From contig NC_090128.1 in assembly GCF_040581485.1 (NCBI RefSeq), positions 37,540,931-37,604,930 on the forward strand: a stretch of 64,000 nucleotides of DNA, in the 5' to 3' direction. A model generated the notes under the pieces. The model did not search any database, was not told the DNA's origin, and saw only the letters and a list, made by a program, of their open reading frames with translations. How positions within the stretch are numbered: position 1 is the first letter of the stretch; every line of letters begins with the position of its first letter. Shown here in pieces: positions 14,530 to 26,799 of the stretch. Origin of the DNA: Linepithema humile (lineage: Eukaryota; Arthropoda; Insecta; Hymenoptera; Formicidae). The translations under genes were made by a program, and so were the position numbers.

Positions 14530-14909
14530 ACGATTGCAGTCTTACAAAATGTATTGAAACTTTTTGATTTTCTTAACTCAAGATATTTTTGCACGCTTTT
14601 TATACTTTATTATTAAGTTTATGTATTTTTATTTTTAACACGCATGTTTCGTAAAAATAAAATATTAATATACGTTTAATCGACATATTTTTAAGGCTTA
14701 ATATTAAGTGCAATATTTTTCATGAAATTAAAATACATATGATATCGTTTTGTGACATAAAAAATATATTTTTCAGAAAACTGAGTAATGGTTTTATTAT
14801 TCTAATTTTTGCATTTTAACAAAGCCAAATGTGCTAATGGAGTATATTAATAAATTTTTTTTACATATAAATATGTTTACATAACATTTATTTATGTTTA
14901 CAGGTTTTT

Positions 14910-14985
<76 letters not shown>

Positions 14986-15162
14986 TTCCCCTCTCCCCTT
15001 TCTCGCTCTTTCTCTCTCTCTTTCTCTCTCTCTCTTTCTCTCCTTCCTTTTTTTGTCTTTTCTTATTGTAATATATTTTTATAAAAAAAATTTTTTTTTT
15101 GTGATTTTTTAATATATTTATTGAAGAAATTAATAAATATTGTTGATGGTAATACATACAGT
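14530..15162 (+). repeat. Relic 3' tail of an LRR-array unit (unit 0)
   Basis: This segment aligns with the 3' flanks of the three LRR genes at about 19480-20090, 25520-26100 and 29430-29960. Shared landmarks are AGTCTTACAAAATGTATTGAA, TTTAATCGACATATTT, GTGCTAATGGA and the CT microsatellite. The rest of its unit, including any LRR gene, is missing. The block joins the next unit at GACATACAATTAAGCT (about 15163) with roughly 1.3 kb of unit sequence deleted. It shows the array once extended further left. Confidence 0.82.
14915..15047. repeat. (CT)n microsatellite in unit 0 tail
   Basis: Perfect CT runs from about 14915 to 14977, then degenerates into CT-rich sequence to about 15047. It sits at the same place in the unit as the CT tracts at 19833, 25923 and 29841. 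Confidence 0.95.
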
Positions 15163-16103
15163 TAGACATACAATTAAGCTGTACAAGACTGTTTATGATT
15201 TGCGCAACATAGATAAAGTATTAATATACAAAAATGATTTCTTTGATACATCATCTCTATATTGCCAGCTTGATAATCTTATAAATTTTTCTGTTGAAAT
15301 AGGAACGCGCCGCAATGCATAACAAGATAAACTCTTTTATTCGCTATCAGAAAAGAATTTTTCTTTAATTAAATAATAATTCTTTCTAATTTACGAATTA
15401 TATGTCAATCCTGCAATATAGAAATCGTTTACTTCGACGGATTCCAATTTTATGTAACGTTTGGCAAAAGCGCGTATGATTTTCCCCACATTAACACACA
15501 AAATAATAAACATTATTGACTTTATGTACAGCAGCTTGGACGTATATAACAGAGCAGTACATTTAGCAGTTGTCATATGAAACAGATAACCACGTTTTAC
15601 AATTCACATTCTTGTCGTTTATCAACCGCTTTCAACATAGGAGAAGAAACGAGGTAATATTCACCGTACGTTTAATTCAGAATCATCTTTACTGCATAAA
15701 ATAATAAATTTATAGGAGTTAAATTAATTTCAACATACATTTTATAACATCTTTTATGTCATTGCGACATTTATACTTTATAGATCTTTTTCATCTTGAA
15801 AACACGTTATTACACACATCTTGAAAACACACATGTTATTAAAGTAACATTTTTTTATAATTCTTTAAAAATTACTTTAAAAATTTGAATAAAAAAGTAG
15901 AAATGTATAGAAATTATTTATTTGTCAAGAATAATAGAATTTCTTTAAGCAAAATTTAAAATACATAACTTTGTTCGATCAAATAATATCTATAACTACA
16001 CTTTTTAGAATGATTGTTCTAGTATCACACAACACTTGATATTTAAAAATGTATACAATATCCAACCCATTTCAACTTTGAATTGCATTAGATTTTTACA
16101 GTG

Positions 16104-18911
16104 ATGCAAAATAAAGGTATTTTTCAGAAAACATCAAGTAAAATAAAATTTTATATAGTTTTGAAGAAGAAGAAAATAAGGATGATGGTTGCAAAAGAAT
16201 TTTTGTATTTGACAATGCATACATCTTTTCGGAATTTAGTAGATGTAACTTTACAAGAATGTAAGTTTAATTTCTTGCCAAAAGAGTTCGGTACATTACA
16301 TCATCTACAAGAGATTACATTATCCAGTAATTATGTCGTGAATACTACTCGATCTGCATGGGAATGGTTAGAGCAAGATTCTATGAGAAATAATTTAAAA
16401 TCATTGAGAATAATGCATTATGACGTAAGTTACACTATCTACTTACTCAGATATTATGATATTAACTACTAATTAACAAAATAAAGTTTTTATTTAAAAA
16501 ATAAAAAAATTACTTTACGTTTCCACCATTTATTGTTATGTTCTGGAATTATTTTGTTATTTACAGCTACCTGAATTACCTTTGCAAATCACATGTTTGA
16601 ATCGTCTCACAAAATTAAACATGAGAGGGAGCAAAATCAGTTCTTTACCAAAAGAGTTTGGCAATTTGATACTTGTTGAACTGGATCTATCGTATAATAA
16701 TCTTGGAAACTCTAAAGAATCTGTATGGGAATGGTTAATGCAAACTCCCATTAGATATACTTTAAAAAGACTTAACATAAGTCACAATTATGTAAGTTGC
16801 AATATCGAATTACTAAAATATCATGATATTAACTAACAAAAATAAAATTATTTTTTAAAAAATTTTCTTAAAAATGAAACATTTAAATTACAATTACTTT
16901 TTATTGACAATGCGTAAAAAGTCAACCATTATATTAATAAGTTAACCTTATTTATACACGCAGAAAATTTTATGTCAAAAATTACTATGTACAGCAGTAA
17001 CCATGAAGCCGCGGACCAAAAATTTTTGCTATGTTTTACATGTGAATAACATAGTAAAAATTTTTATAATTCCTTCATGGTCCGCCTCTACTACCGTATA
17101 CAGGGTGATTTAAAATAATCTGATGTCCTTGCAATGCCATATTCTTGAGCGAATTCTGAGACGATTTTTCCTTTTACAAAATTTTGTCCGAAGCTTAGTT
17201 TTCGAGTTATAATTGAAAATAGGTAGCAACTTATGAGTTCGATACAACGGGCAGGCAGGGACGCGCAATGTATAATGAGACTGTCAAGTGTTTACTGTCG
17301 TCTCATGACGCATTGCACCGTCTCTGCCTGTCCGTTGTATCGGACTCGTAAGTAGCAAATTATTTTCAATTATAACTCGAAAACTAAGCTTCGGACAAAA
17401 TTTTGTAAAAGGAAAAATCGTCTCAGAATTCGCTCAAGAATATGGCATTACAAGGACATCAGGTTATTTTGAATCACCCTGTATAGTAATTTTTTATATA
17501 AAATTTTCTTCGTGTGATCACTACATTACCTTTATAAATAATTTCTATAAAAAACTTACAAATTTTATTTTTATGCAAAAATAAGATCAAGTCCTTAGCA
17601 AAAGAGTTTGGTACGCTGTCTCAACTGTTGGAGCTCAATTTATCGAATAATTTGCTCGGAACATGTCGACATTCTACATGGGAATGGTTAAATATGCCCA
17701 TTAGAAATAATTTAATGCATTTAGAAATATGTGGCAATTTTGTAAGTTGCACTGTTTAGTTACTAGCATTTTATTATTTCAAGTAATTAAATAAATTGTT
17801 ATTTAAAAATAAGGAGTATAGCTCTAATAGAATTTATTGAGATCGTGCGTTGAGATACTAACAATGTACTATTATACGTAGCTGACTGAATTTCCATTAC
17901 AAATTACATATTTGAAAGAACTAATGTGGTTAGACATAAGCAACAACAAAATACACTTTTTACCAAAAAAGTTAGGTACTTTGCCTAAGCTTAAATGTTT
18001 TTTACTTTCTTTTAATCACCTTGGAAAATCTGATCGCAATAAGTGGGAATGGTTAGAGCAAGCTGCAGTCACAAATGAATTGTTAGGATTAGATCTGTCG
18101 TTCAATCTGGTAAGACGCACTATTTATTTATCAAAACATCATTAGAAGAACTGAAATTATTATAAAATAATGAAAAAGCTTAGTTTATATTTATTATCTA
18201 CTAATAAATTATAAAATTATTAATTATTTCTAGTTAACGGAATTACCGCCACAAATTGGAAAACTAAATGCTTTAGTTTATTTATCGCTTGCTTCCAATG
18301 AGATAAAATGTTTACCACAAAGTCTTTCAAATCTAAAAAGTTTAGAAGGGCTTAATTTGTCGAACAATAATTTGAAATATTTACCAGGAAGTGTGTCACA
18401 TTTAACGGCGCGTATAAATGTTGATGAGAATCCATTTAATTTGATAGATGACGACATTGATGACGATAATGATGACGATGGTGATGATGATAGTGGTGAT
18501 GATTTTATTACGAAGTTGGAAGTGCCAAGTCTTGTGGATTGTTCAGCTGAAGTTATTCTGAAAAATGGGTTTGTTGCTATTATTTCGATGTTTTTAATTA
18601 TATTTAACTTGACTCTTGAAAATTACTGTGTAAATCAAAATTATTTCAATATTTTTAATAATCTTGACGATTATAGATTAGAATATACAAATTATGGTTT
18701 ACCTGAAGAATTGATCAGATATATGAATAATACAAGACATTGCTTCCTTTGTAATAATGCATGTTATCGTTATTACGAAAAGCGCTTCATAAATTATCCT
18801 GATTATTGTGGTATACCGAATTTTAAATTACATGCATCTGAAAATATCAAAAATGCAAGTTTTGAATGTTATGTTTGTTCATCAAATTGTGCTGAAATGC
18901 TAAGGAATTAA
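16104..18911 (+). CDS. LRR-module protein, copy 1 (LRRC58-like C-terminus), exon 3 damaged
   Basis: Predicted exons are 16104-16424, 16567-16791, [17517-17741 unusable], 17882-18109 and 18234-18911, all joined in phase 0 at GT-AG sites. Each of the first four encodes one ~75-residue module: three LRR strands with a W-E-W-L motif between the second and third. Exon 5 adds two or three regular LRRs, an acidic run encoded by GATGAC-type repeats (about 18448-18503), a hydrophobic stretch (FVAIISMFLIIFNLTL) and a Cys-rich end with C-x2-C pairs (CFLC, CYVC). That tail resembles LRRC58-type proteins. Exon 3 has a TAA at 17535-17537 and TG instead of AG at its acceptor. Skipping it keeps frame and gives about 483 residues. 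No signal peptide is seen. The start is uncertain: ATGs at 16104, 16182 and 16185 are in frame, and an in-frame acceptor at 16126-16127 allows an upstream exon. Function unknown. Confidence 0.72.
16956..17516. mobile_element. Foldback element in intron 2, interrupted by a nested MITE
   Basis: The ends ACACG(C/A)AGAAAATTTTAT form a terminal inverted repeat. The interior is palindromic around CCATGAAGCCGCGGACC and GGTCCGCCTCTACTACCG. Without the nested insertion it is about 178 bp, as in LRR copies 2 and 3, so it entered before the unit duplications. Its right end directly abuts the first codon of LRR exon 3 and so occupies the splice acceptor position. Confidence 0.8.
17101..17481. mobile_element. 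381-bp foldback MITE with TA target duplication
   Basis: It begins CAGGGTGATTTAAAATAA and ends with the complement TTATTTTGAATCACCCTG. Arms of roughly 165 bp are imperfect inverted repeats around a loop near 17270-17310, so nearly the whole element can form a hairpin. LRR copy 2 has the empty site CCGTATATAGTAA where this copy has CCGTATA, the element, then TATAGTAA. This shows insertion at TA with duplication of that dinucleotide, as for Tc1/mariner-type MITEs. It encodes no protein. Confidence 0.95.
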
Positions 18912-19282
18912 GAATACATGATTAAATTATTAGACTTAAAATTTACAACAGAATGAAACTTGTATAAAAATATCTGATATGACCGATTTCAAAACTTTTG
19001 AATTTTATACATTCTTTGACGAGTATACATATAATTTATCGATATTTGTCGATATTATTATTTTTGCATATATTTTAAAACACAAAATTATTGTATATTT
19101 AGTGATAGGATATACTATCACTACCACAAATAGATTCGTTCTTGCAAATTTTTAATCAAACCAAGAATGATTAAAAGTCAAAAATCTTAAAACATTCTGC
19201 AAACTGTTTTCATTGAAAATTTTGAAAAATCTTAATAGTTTTAAAGTATTGAATTTGTATACATATGTTTGTGTGTGTGTAT

Positions 19283-19322
19283 ATGTATATATATATATAT
19301 ATATATACACACACATACATAT
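19283..19322. repeat. AT/GT microsatellite in unit 1 3' flank
   Basis: A (TA)n tract with flanking GT and CA runs. The corresponding tract in unit 2 is expanded and interrupted by a duplicated segment (25085-25365). Confidence 0.85.
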
Positions 19323-19832
19323 GTGTTTGTGTATATATTGTATATATACATGTGTCAGTGTTATGTATATGTGTTAAATTATGTAAAATATGTCTCACAT
19401 TCATACCGCTCAAGGCATTCTAGACTTAAGGTTATCAAAATTTTTAAGATTTTCAAGATTTTTTTATCATGACAGTCTTACAAAATGTATTGAATTTTTT
19501 TAATTTCTTTGACTAAAGTCTTTAACTCAAGATATTTTTGCACGATTTTTATGCTTTATGACTAAGTTTATGTATCTTTTTTTATATAACATGCGTGATT
19601 AGTAAAAATAAAATATTAATTCGTTTAATCGACATATTTCTAAAGCTTAATATCAACTGCAATATTTTTCATGCAATTAAAGTACATATGATATGCATCG
19701 CTTTGTGACATTAAGAATATATTTCTTAGAAAACTGAATAATAATTTTGTTATTTTAATTTTTACATTTCAACAAAACCAAGTGTGCTAATGTGGAAAAT
19801 TAATAAATTTTTTTACATATACATTCTTTCTT

Positions 19833-19850
19833 TCTCTCTCTCTCTCCCTC

Positions 19851-19918
<68 letters not shown>

Positions 19919-19999
19919 CCCCCTTTTTCTCTCTCTATTTTCTTTTCTTTCTCTCTCTCTCTTTCTCTTTCTTTCTCTCTCTGCCTCTCTTCTTTCTTT
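19833..19999. repeat. (CT)n microsatellite in unit 1 3' flank
   Basis: A long CT tract with few interruptions from 19833 to about 19915, followed by imperfect CT-rich sequence. It is positionally equivalent to the CT tracts in the other units. Confidence 0.95.
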
Positions 20000-20791
20000 T
20001 TTTGTTGTCTTTTCTTATATTATTAGTAATATATTTTTATAGAAAAAAATTTTTTTTGTGATTTTTTATATATTTGATGAAGAAATTAAGTAAATATTCT
20101 CGTTGGTAATACTCGATGTATCTGAAGAAAATAGTCGAATTAATTAAAAGATGTTTAACGGACGTACCATTATTATTATCCAATGGAGTAAAAAAGTCTC
20201 TACAGGTGCAGCCTAGTGTCATTATCACTTTGATAAACTTTTAAATTTAAGTTGCTTTTCATACAATCGTATATTTTTGTGTCAATAATATCACGCGGTA
20301 CAAATAAACATTTAATTGAGATTATACTGTAGCTTTAACGTCGACAACGGAACAGAACTTTTAGAACTTTTAAAACTTATTTTGAATAGATTAATGTGTT
20401 TTGTGTTAGTTCTATAGAAGTTTATTAGCAATAACGCTCTACATTTTTTCATAAATACAACAGAAGTAACAGGGTAATTTGTATATTTAAAATAACGCAA
20501 AATAAAATTTTTGTTAAATGCACTGGCAATTAAATAAGACATTACTTTTGTACAGTGTACATTAATATTAACAATTTTTAAAATTTTCTGTTATTTTCGC
20601 AAAGCTTGATATTTTTTTTATCCTTGAAAGAAGGATATGAAACATACATTGAACAAACAGATTTTATAACTTTTTTTTCAAAATAGAAGCACAATTGTAC
20701 GAGATAAAGGTATCATAATAACAATATTAGAAATAAAAAATTTAATTAGTTTTTAAGAAAAAAATAAGAAAAGTAACTAAGAAAATCTATT

Positions 20792-21016
20792 TACGATTGC
20801 TACACAATCGTTGCAACTTTTTAAAATTTAATAAATTTAGCATCGGAGAGAAATAACGTCTCTTTTTTGCCAAAGGAGCTAGGTACTTTATCTCACCTTC
20901 CGTATTGCGTATTTTTGCACAATTATCGTGGAAAATCCACTCAATCTACATATAAATGGCTGAAGCTATCTTCTATTAGAAATAATTTATTATGCTTAAA
21001 CATGAATCACAATTTT
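20792..21016 (+). pseudogene. Decayed single LRR module (unit 1)
   Basis: The frame reading FLPKELGTLSHL, then YKWL in place of WEWL, then RNNLLCLNMNHNF ends at 21016 directly before GTAAGT. This is the donor position of a normal module exon. The 75-codon length would put its start at 20792, but there is no acceptor AG there and the first third is broken by a frame change and stops. A near-identical copy lies at 26800-27024. It is an old module exon that has lost its gene context. Confidence 0.7.
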
Positions 21017-22307
21017 GTAAGTTAAACAATGCAATATTAAAAAATTATAATATTTACTAAGTATAATAACACTATTACCTGAAAAAATGAAACATTTCGT
21101 CAGCGTGATTTTTGTAAATTACCGTTTTCTCAGCAGAAAAGTGCACTGAAATATTATAATTCATAAATTATGTGATATTTGGCAAATTAGCTTTTATTCT
21201 ATTATTTACATTCTATACATGCCAACGTACTTTATTTTTATTAATTATTTATTAATTTAAATAAATGACACATTTCGTCAATTATTGAATATTATTTATG
21301 TAAAGAAGTCAAATTATTGTAATATGTTTTCTAACCATGCATTGATTGATCATCGTTATGACATACAATTAAGCTATACGAGACTGTTACGATTTGCGCA
21401 ACATAGATAAAATATTAATATACGATAATGACTTTTTTTGATACATCATCTCTATATTGCCAGCTTGATACTCTTAGAAATTTTTTCTGTTGAAATATCA
21501 AAATAAAAACGCGCCGCAATGCATAACAAGATAAACTCTTTTATTCGCTATCAGAAAAGAATTTTTCTTTAATTAAATAATAATTCTTTCTAATTTACGA
21601 ATTATATGTCAATCCTGCAATATAGAAATCGTTTACTTCGACGGATTCCAATTTTATGTAACGTTTGGCAAAAGCGCGTATGATTTTCCCCACATTAACA
21701 CACAAAATAATAAACATCATTGACTTTATGTACAGCAGCTTGGACGTATATAACAGAGCAGTACATTTAGCAGTTGTCATATGAAACAGATAACCACGTT
21801 TTACAATTCACATTCTTGTCGTTTATCAACCGCTTTCAACATAGGAGAAGAAACGAGGTAATATTCACCGTACGTTTAATTCAGAATCATCTTTACTGCA
21901 TAAAATAATAAATTTATAGGAGTTAAATTAATTTCAACATACATTTTATAACATCTTCTATGTCATTGCGACATTTATACTTTATAGATCTTTTTCATCT
22001 TGAAAACACGTTATTACACACATCTTGAAAACACACATGTTATTAAAGTAACATTTTTTTATAATTCTTTAAAAATTACTTTAAAAATTTGAATAAAAAA
22101 GTAGAAATGTATAGAAATTATTTATTTGTCAAGAATAATAGAATTTCTTTAAGCAAAATTTAAAATACATAACTTTGTTCGATCAAATAATATCTATAAC
22201 TACACTTTTTAGAATGATTGTTCTAGTATCACACAACACTTGATATTTAAAAATGTATACAATATCCAACCCATTTCAACTTTGAATTGCATTAGATTTT
22301 TACAGTG

Positions 22308-24733
22308 ATGCAAAATAAAGGTATTTTTCAGAAAACATCAAGTAAAATAAAATTTTATATAGTTTTGAAGAAGAAGAAAATAAGGATGATGGTTGCAAAA
22401 GAATTTTTGTATTTGACAATGCATACATCTTTTCGGAATTTAGTAGATGTAACTTTACAAGAATGTAAGTTTAATTTCTTGCCAAAAGAGTTCGGTACAT
22501 TACATCATCTACAAGAGATTACATTATCCAGTAATTATGTCGTGAATACTACTCGATCTGCATGGGAATGGTTAGAGCAAGATTCTATGAGAAATAATTT
22601 AAAATCATTGAGAATAATGCATTATGACGTAAGTTACACTATCTACTTACTCAGATATTATGATATTAACTACTAATTAACAAAATAAAGTTTTTATTTA
22701 AAAAATAAAAAAATTACTTTACGTTTCCACCATTTATTGTTATGTTCTGGAATTATTTTGTTATTTACAGCTACCTGAATTACCTTTGCAAATCACATGT
22801 TTGAATCGTCTCACAAAATTAAACATGAGAGGGAGCAAAATCAGTTCTTTACCAAAAGAGTTTGGCAATTTGATACTTGTTGAACTGGATCTATCGTATA
22901 ATAATCTTGGAAACTCTAAAGAATCTGTATGGGAATGGTTAATGCAAACTCCCATTAGATATACTTTAAAAAGACTTAACATAAGTCGCAATTATGTAAG
23001 TTGCAATATCGAATTACTAAAATATCATGATATTAACTAACAAAAATAAAATTATTTTTTAAAAAATTTTCTTAAAAATGAAACATTTAAATTACAATTA
23101 CTTTTTATTGACAATGCGTAAAAAGTCAACCATTATATTAATAAGTTAACCTTATTTATACACGCAGAAAATTTTATGTCAAAAATTACTATGTACAGCA
23201 GTAACCATGAAGCCGCGGACCAAAAATTTTTGCTATGTTTTACATGTGAATAACATAGTAAAAATTTTTATAATTCCTTCATGGTCCGCCTCTACTACCG
23301 TATATAGTAATTTTTTATATAAAATTTTCTTCGTATGATCACTACATTACCTTTACAAATAATTTGTATCAAATACTTACAAATCTTATTCTTATGCGAA
23401 AATAAGATCAAGTTCTTAGCAAAAGAGTTTGGTACGCTGTCTCAACTGTTGGAGCTCAATTTATCGAATAATTTGCTCGGAACATGTCGACATTCTACAT
23501 GGGAATGGTTAAATATGCCCATTAGAAATAATTTAATGCATTTAGAAATATGTGGCAATTTTGTAAGTTGCACTGTTTAGTTACTAGCATTTTATTATTT
23601 CAAGCTAATTAAATAAATTGTTATTTAAAAATAAGGAGTATAGCTCTAATAGAATTTATTGAGATCGTGCGTTGAGATACTAACAATGTACTATTATACG
23701 TAGCTGACTGAATTTCCATTACAAATTACATATTTGAAAGAACTAATGTGGTTAGACATAAGCAACAACAAAATACACTTTTTACCAAAAAAGTTAGGTA
23801 CTTTGCCTAAGCTTAAATGTTTTTTACTTTCTTTTAATCACCTTGGAAAATCTGATCGCAATAAGTGGGAATGGTTAGAGCAAGCTGCAGTCACAAATGA
23901 ATTGTTAGGATTAGATCTGTCGTTCAATCTGGTAAGACGCACTATTTATTTATCAAAACATCATTAGAAGAACTGAAATTATTATAAAATAATGAAAAAG
24001 CTTAGTTTATATTTATTATCTACTAAGAAATTATAAAATTATTAATTATTTCTAGTTAACGGAATTACCGCCACAAATTGGAAAACTAAATGCTTTAGTT
24101 TATTTATCGCTTGCTTCCAATGAGATAAAATGTTTACCACAAAGTCTTTCAAATCTAAAAAGTTTAGAAGGGCTTAATTTGTCGAACAATAATTTGAAAT
24201 ATTTACCAGGAAGTGTGTCACATTTAACGGCGCGTATAAATGTTGATGAGAATCCATTTAATTTGATAGATGACGACATTGATGACGATAATGATGACGA
24301 TGGTGATGATGATAGTGGTGATGATTTTATTACGAAGTTGGAAGTGCCAAGTCTTGTGGATTGTTCAGCTGAAGTTATTCTGAAAAATGGGTTTGTTGCT
24401 ATTATTTCGATGTTTTTAATTATATTTAACTTGACTCTTGAAAATTACTGTGTAAATCAAAATTATTTCAATATTTTTAATAATCTTGACGATTATAGAT
24501 TAGAATATACAAATTATGGTTTACCTGAAGAATTGATCAGATATATGAATAATACAAGACATTGCTTCCTTTGTAATAATGCATGTTATCGTTATTACGA
24601 AAAGCGCTTCATAAATTATCCTGATTATTGTGGTATACCGAATTTTAAATTACATGCATCTGAAAATATCAAAAATGCAAGTTTTGAATGTTATGTTTGT
24701 TCATCAAATTGTGCTGAAATGCTAAGGAATTAA
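22308..24733 (+). CDS. LRR-module protein, copy 2 (LRRC58-like C-terminus), least damaged
   Basis: Exons are 22308-22628, 22771-22995, 23338-23562, 23704-23931 and 24056-24733, all phase 0. Exons 1-4 each encode one 75-residue module with WEWL; exon 5 encodes terminal LRRs, an Asp-rich run, a hydrophobic stretch and the Cys-rich tail. Exon 3 is open here (CAA at 23356-23358 where copy 1 has TAA), but the bases before it are TATG, not AG, so it may be skipped. Length is about 558 residues with exon 3 and 483 without. Exons 1, 4 and 5 translate identically to copy 1, and exon 2 differs by one residue (His to Arg). Intracellular LRR proteins of this general form bind protein partners; the partner is unknown. 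Confidence 0.78.
23160..23337. mobile_element. Foldback element in intron 2 of LRR copy 2 (without nested MITE)
   Basis: The same palindromic element as in copy 1, about 178 bp, with the empty site for the nested MITE at CCGTATATAGTAA. Its right end abuts the first codon of exon 3. Confidence 0.78.
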
Positions 24734-25084
24734 GAATACATGATTAAATTATTAGACTTAAAATTTACAACAGAATGAAACTTGTATAAAAATATCTGAT
24801 ATGACCGATTTCAAAACTTTTGAATTTTATACATTCTTTGACGAGTATACATATAATTTATCGATATTTGTCGATATTATTATTTTTGCATATATTTTAA
24901 AACACAAAATTATTGTATATTTAGTGATAGGATATACTATCACTACCACAAATAGATTCGTTCTTGCAAATTTTTAATCAAACCAAGAATGATTAAAAGT
25001 CAAAAATCTTAAAACATTCTGCAAACTGTTTTCATTGAAAATTTTGAAAAATCTTAATAGCTTTAAAGTATTGAATTTGTATAC

Positions 25085-25296
25085 ATATGTTTGTGTGTGT
25101 GTATATGTATATATATATATATAGATCGAGCACGATATATATATAGATAGCACGATTTTTATGCTTTATGACTAAGTTTATGTATCTTTTTTTATATAAC
25201 ATGCGTGATTAGTAAAAATAAAATATTAATTCGTTTAATCGACATATTTCTAAAGCTTAATATCAACGTGTAAATATCATAAAAATATATTTTTAA

Positions 25297-25363
<67 letters not shown>

Positions 25364-25365
25364 CA
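25085..25365. repeat. Expanded AT microsatellite with a templated 118-bp insertion
   Basis: Two (TA)n tracts flank a segment at 25148-25266. That segment is a copy of sequence found 443 bp downstream at 25591-25711, beginning GCACGATTTTTATGCTTTATG. Unit 1 has a single uninterrupted AT tract at this position, so the change is specific to unit 2. Confidence 0.85.
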
Positions 25366-25922
25366 CATACATATGTGTTTGTGTATATATTGTATATATA
25401 CATGTGTCAGTGTTATGTATATGTGTTAAATTATGTAAAATATGTCTCACATTCATACCGCTCAAGGCATTCTAGACTTAAGGTTATCAAAATTTTTAAG
25501 ATTTTCAAGATTTTTTTATCATGACAGTCTTACAAAATGTATTGAATTTTTTTAATTTCTTTGACTAAAGTCTTTAACTCAAGATATTTTTGCACGATTT
25601 TTATGCTTTATGACTAAGTTTATGTATCTTTTTTTATATAACATGCGTGATTAGTAAAAATAAAATATTAATTCGTTTAATCGACATATTTCTAAAGCTT
25701 AATATCAACTGCAATATTTTTCATGCAATTAAAGTACATATGATATGCATCGCTTTGTGACATTAAGAATATATTTCTTAGAAAACTGAATAATAATTTT
25801 GTTATTTTAATTTTTACATTTCAACAAAACCAAGTGTGCTAATGGAGAAAATTAATAAATTTTGTTACATATAAATATGTTTACATAACATATATTTGTG
25901 TTTACATGTTTTTTATTATGTT

Positions 25923-26010
25923 TTCTTTTTCTCTCTTTCTCTGTCTCTCTCTCCCCCCCTCCCCCCTCTTTCTTTTTCTCTCTTTGCCTCTGTCTCTCTT
26001 TTTTCTTTTT
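25923..26010. repeat. Decayed CT-rich microsatellite in unit 2 3' flank
   Basis: Short CT and C-rich runs with many interruptions, at the same unit position as the long CT tracts of units 0 and 1. Confidence 0.8.
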
Positions 26011-26799
26011 TTGTTGTTTTTTCTTATATTATTAGTAATATATTTTTATAGAAAAAAAAATTTTTTTTGTGATTTTTTATATATTTATTGAAGAAATTAA
26101 TAAATATTGTCGTTGGTAATACTCGTTGTATTTGAAGAAAATAGTCGAATTAATTAAAAGATGTTTATCGGACATATCATTATTATTATCCAATGGAGTA
26201 AAAATGTCTCACAGGTGCAGTTTAGTGTCATTATCACTTTGATAAACTTTTAAATTTAAGTTGCTTTCATACAATCGTATATTTTTGTGTCAATAATATC
26301 ACGCGGTACAAATAAACATTTAATTGAGATTATACTGTAGCTTTAACGTCGACAACGGAACAGAACTTTTAGAACTTTTAAAACTTATTTTGAATAGATT
26401 AATGTGTTTTGTGTTAGTTCTATAGAAGTTTATTAGCAATAACGCTCTACATTTTTTCATAAATACAACAGAAGTAACAGGGTAATTTGTATATTTAAAA
26501 TAACGCAAAATAAAATTTTTGTTAAATGCACTGGCAATTAAATAAGACATTACTTTTGTACAGTGTACATTAATATTAACAATTTTTAAAATTTTCTGTT
26601 ATTTTCGCAAAGCTTGATATTTTTTTTATCCTTGAAAGAAGGATATGAAACATACATTGAACAAACAGATTTTATAACTTTTTTTTCAAAATAGAAGCAC
26701 AATTGTACGAGATAAAGGTATCATAATAACAATATTAGAAATAAAAAATTTAATTAGTTTTTAAGAAAAAAATAAGAAAAGTAACTAAGAAAATCTATT

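Larger units (their letters stand above)
15163..21358 (+). repeat. Tandem duplication unit 1 (~6.2 kb) of the LRR array
   Basis: The unit runs from one GACATACAATTAAGCT landmark to the next at 21359. It contains LRR gene 1, its 3' flank with AT and CT microsatellites, and a decayed LRR module. From about 15304 onward it is almost identical to unit 2: the first and last coding exons translate identically in both. The main differences are a 381-bp MITE present only here and microsatellite changes. The first ~140 bp are more diverged, which suggests gene conversion or a duplication breakpoint near 15304. Confidence 0.9.

Noticed and set aside
14894..15169. Open frames of repeated Ser-Leu or Arg-Glu residues
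   Set aside because: They are translations of the CT microsatellite and its complement; the same applies at 19784-20026 and 25906-26091.
15391..15576. 61-codon minus-strand open frame, conserved at 21595-21780
   Set aside because: It is conserved only because the two array units are nearly identical throughout. It is not better conserved than surrounding noncoding DNA and has no recognisable content.
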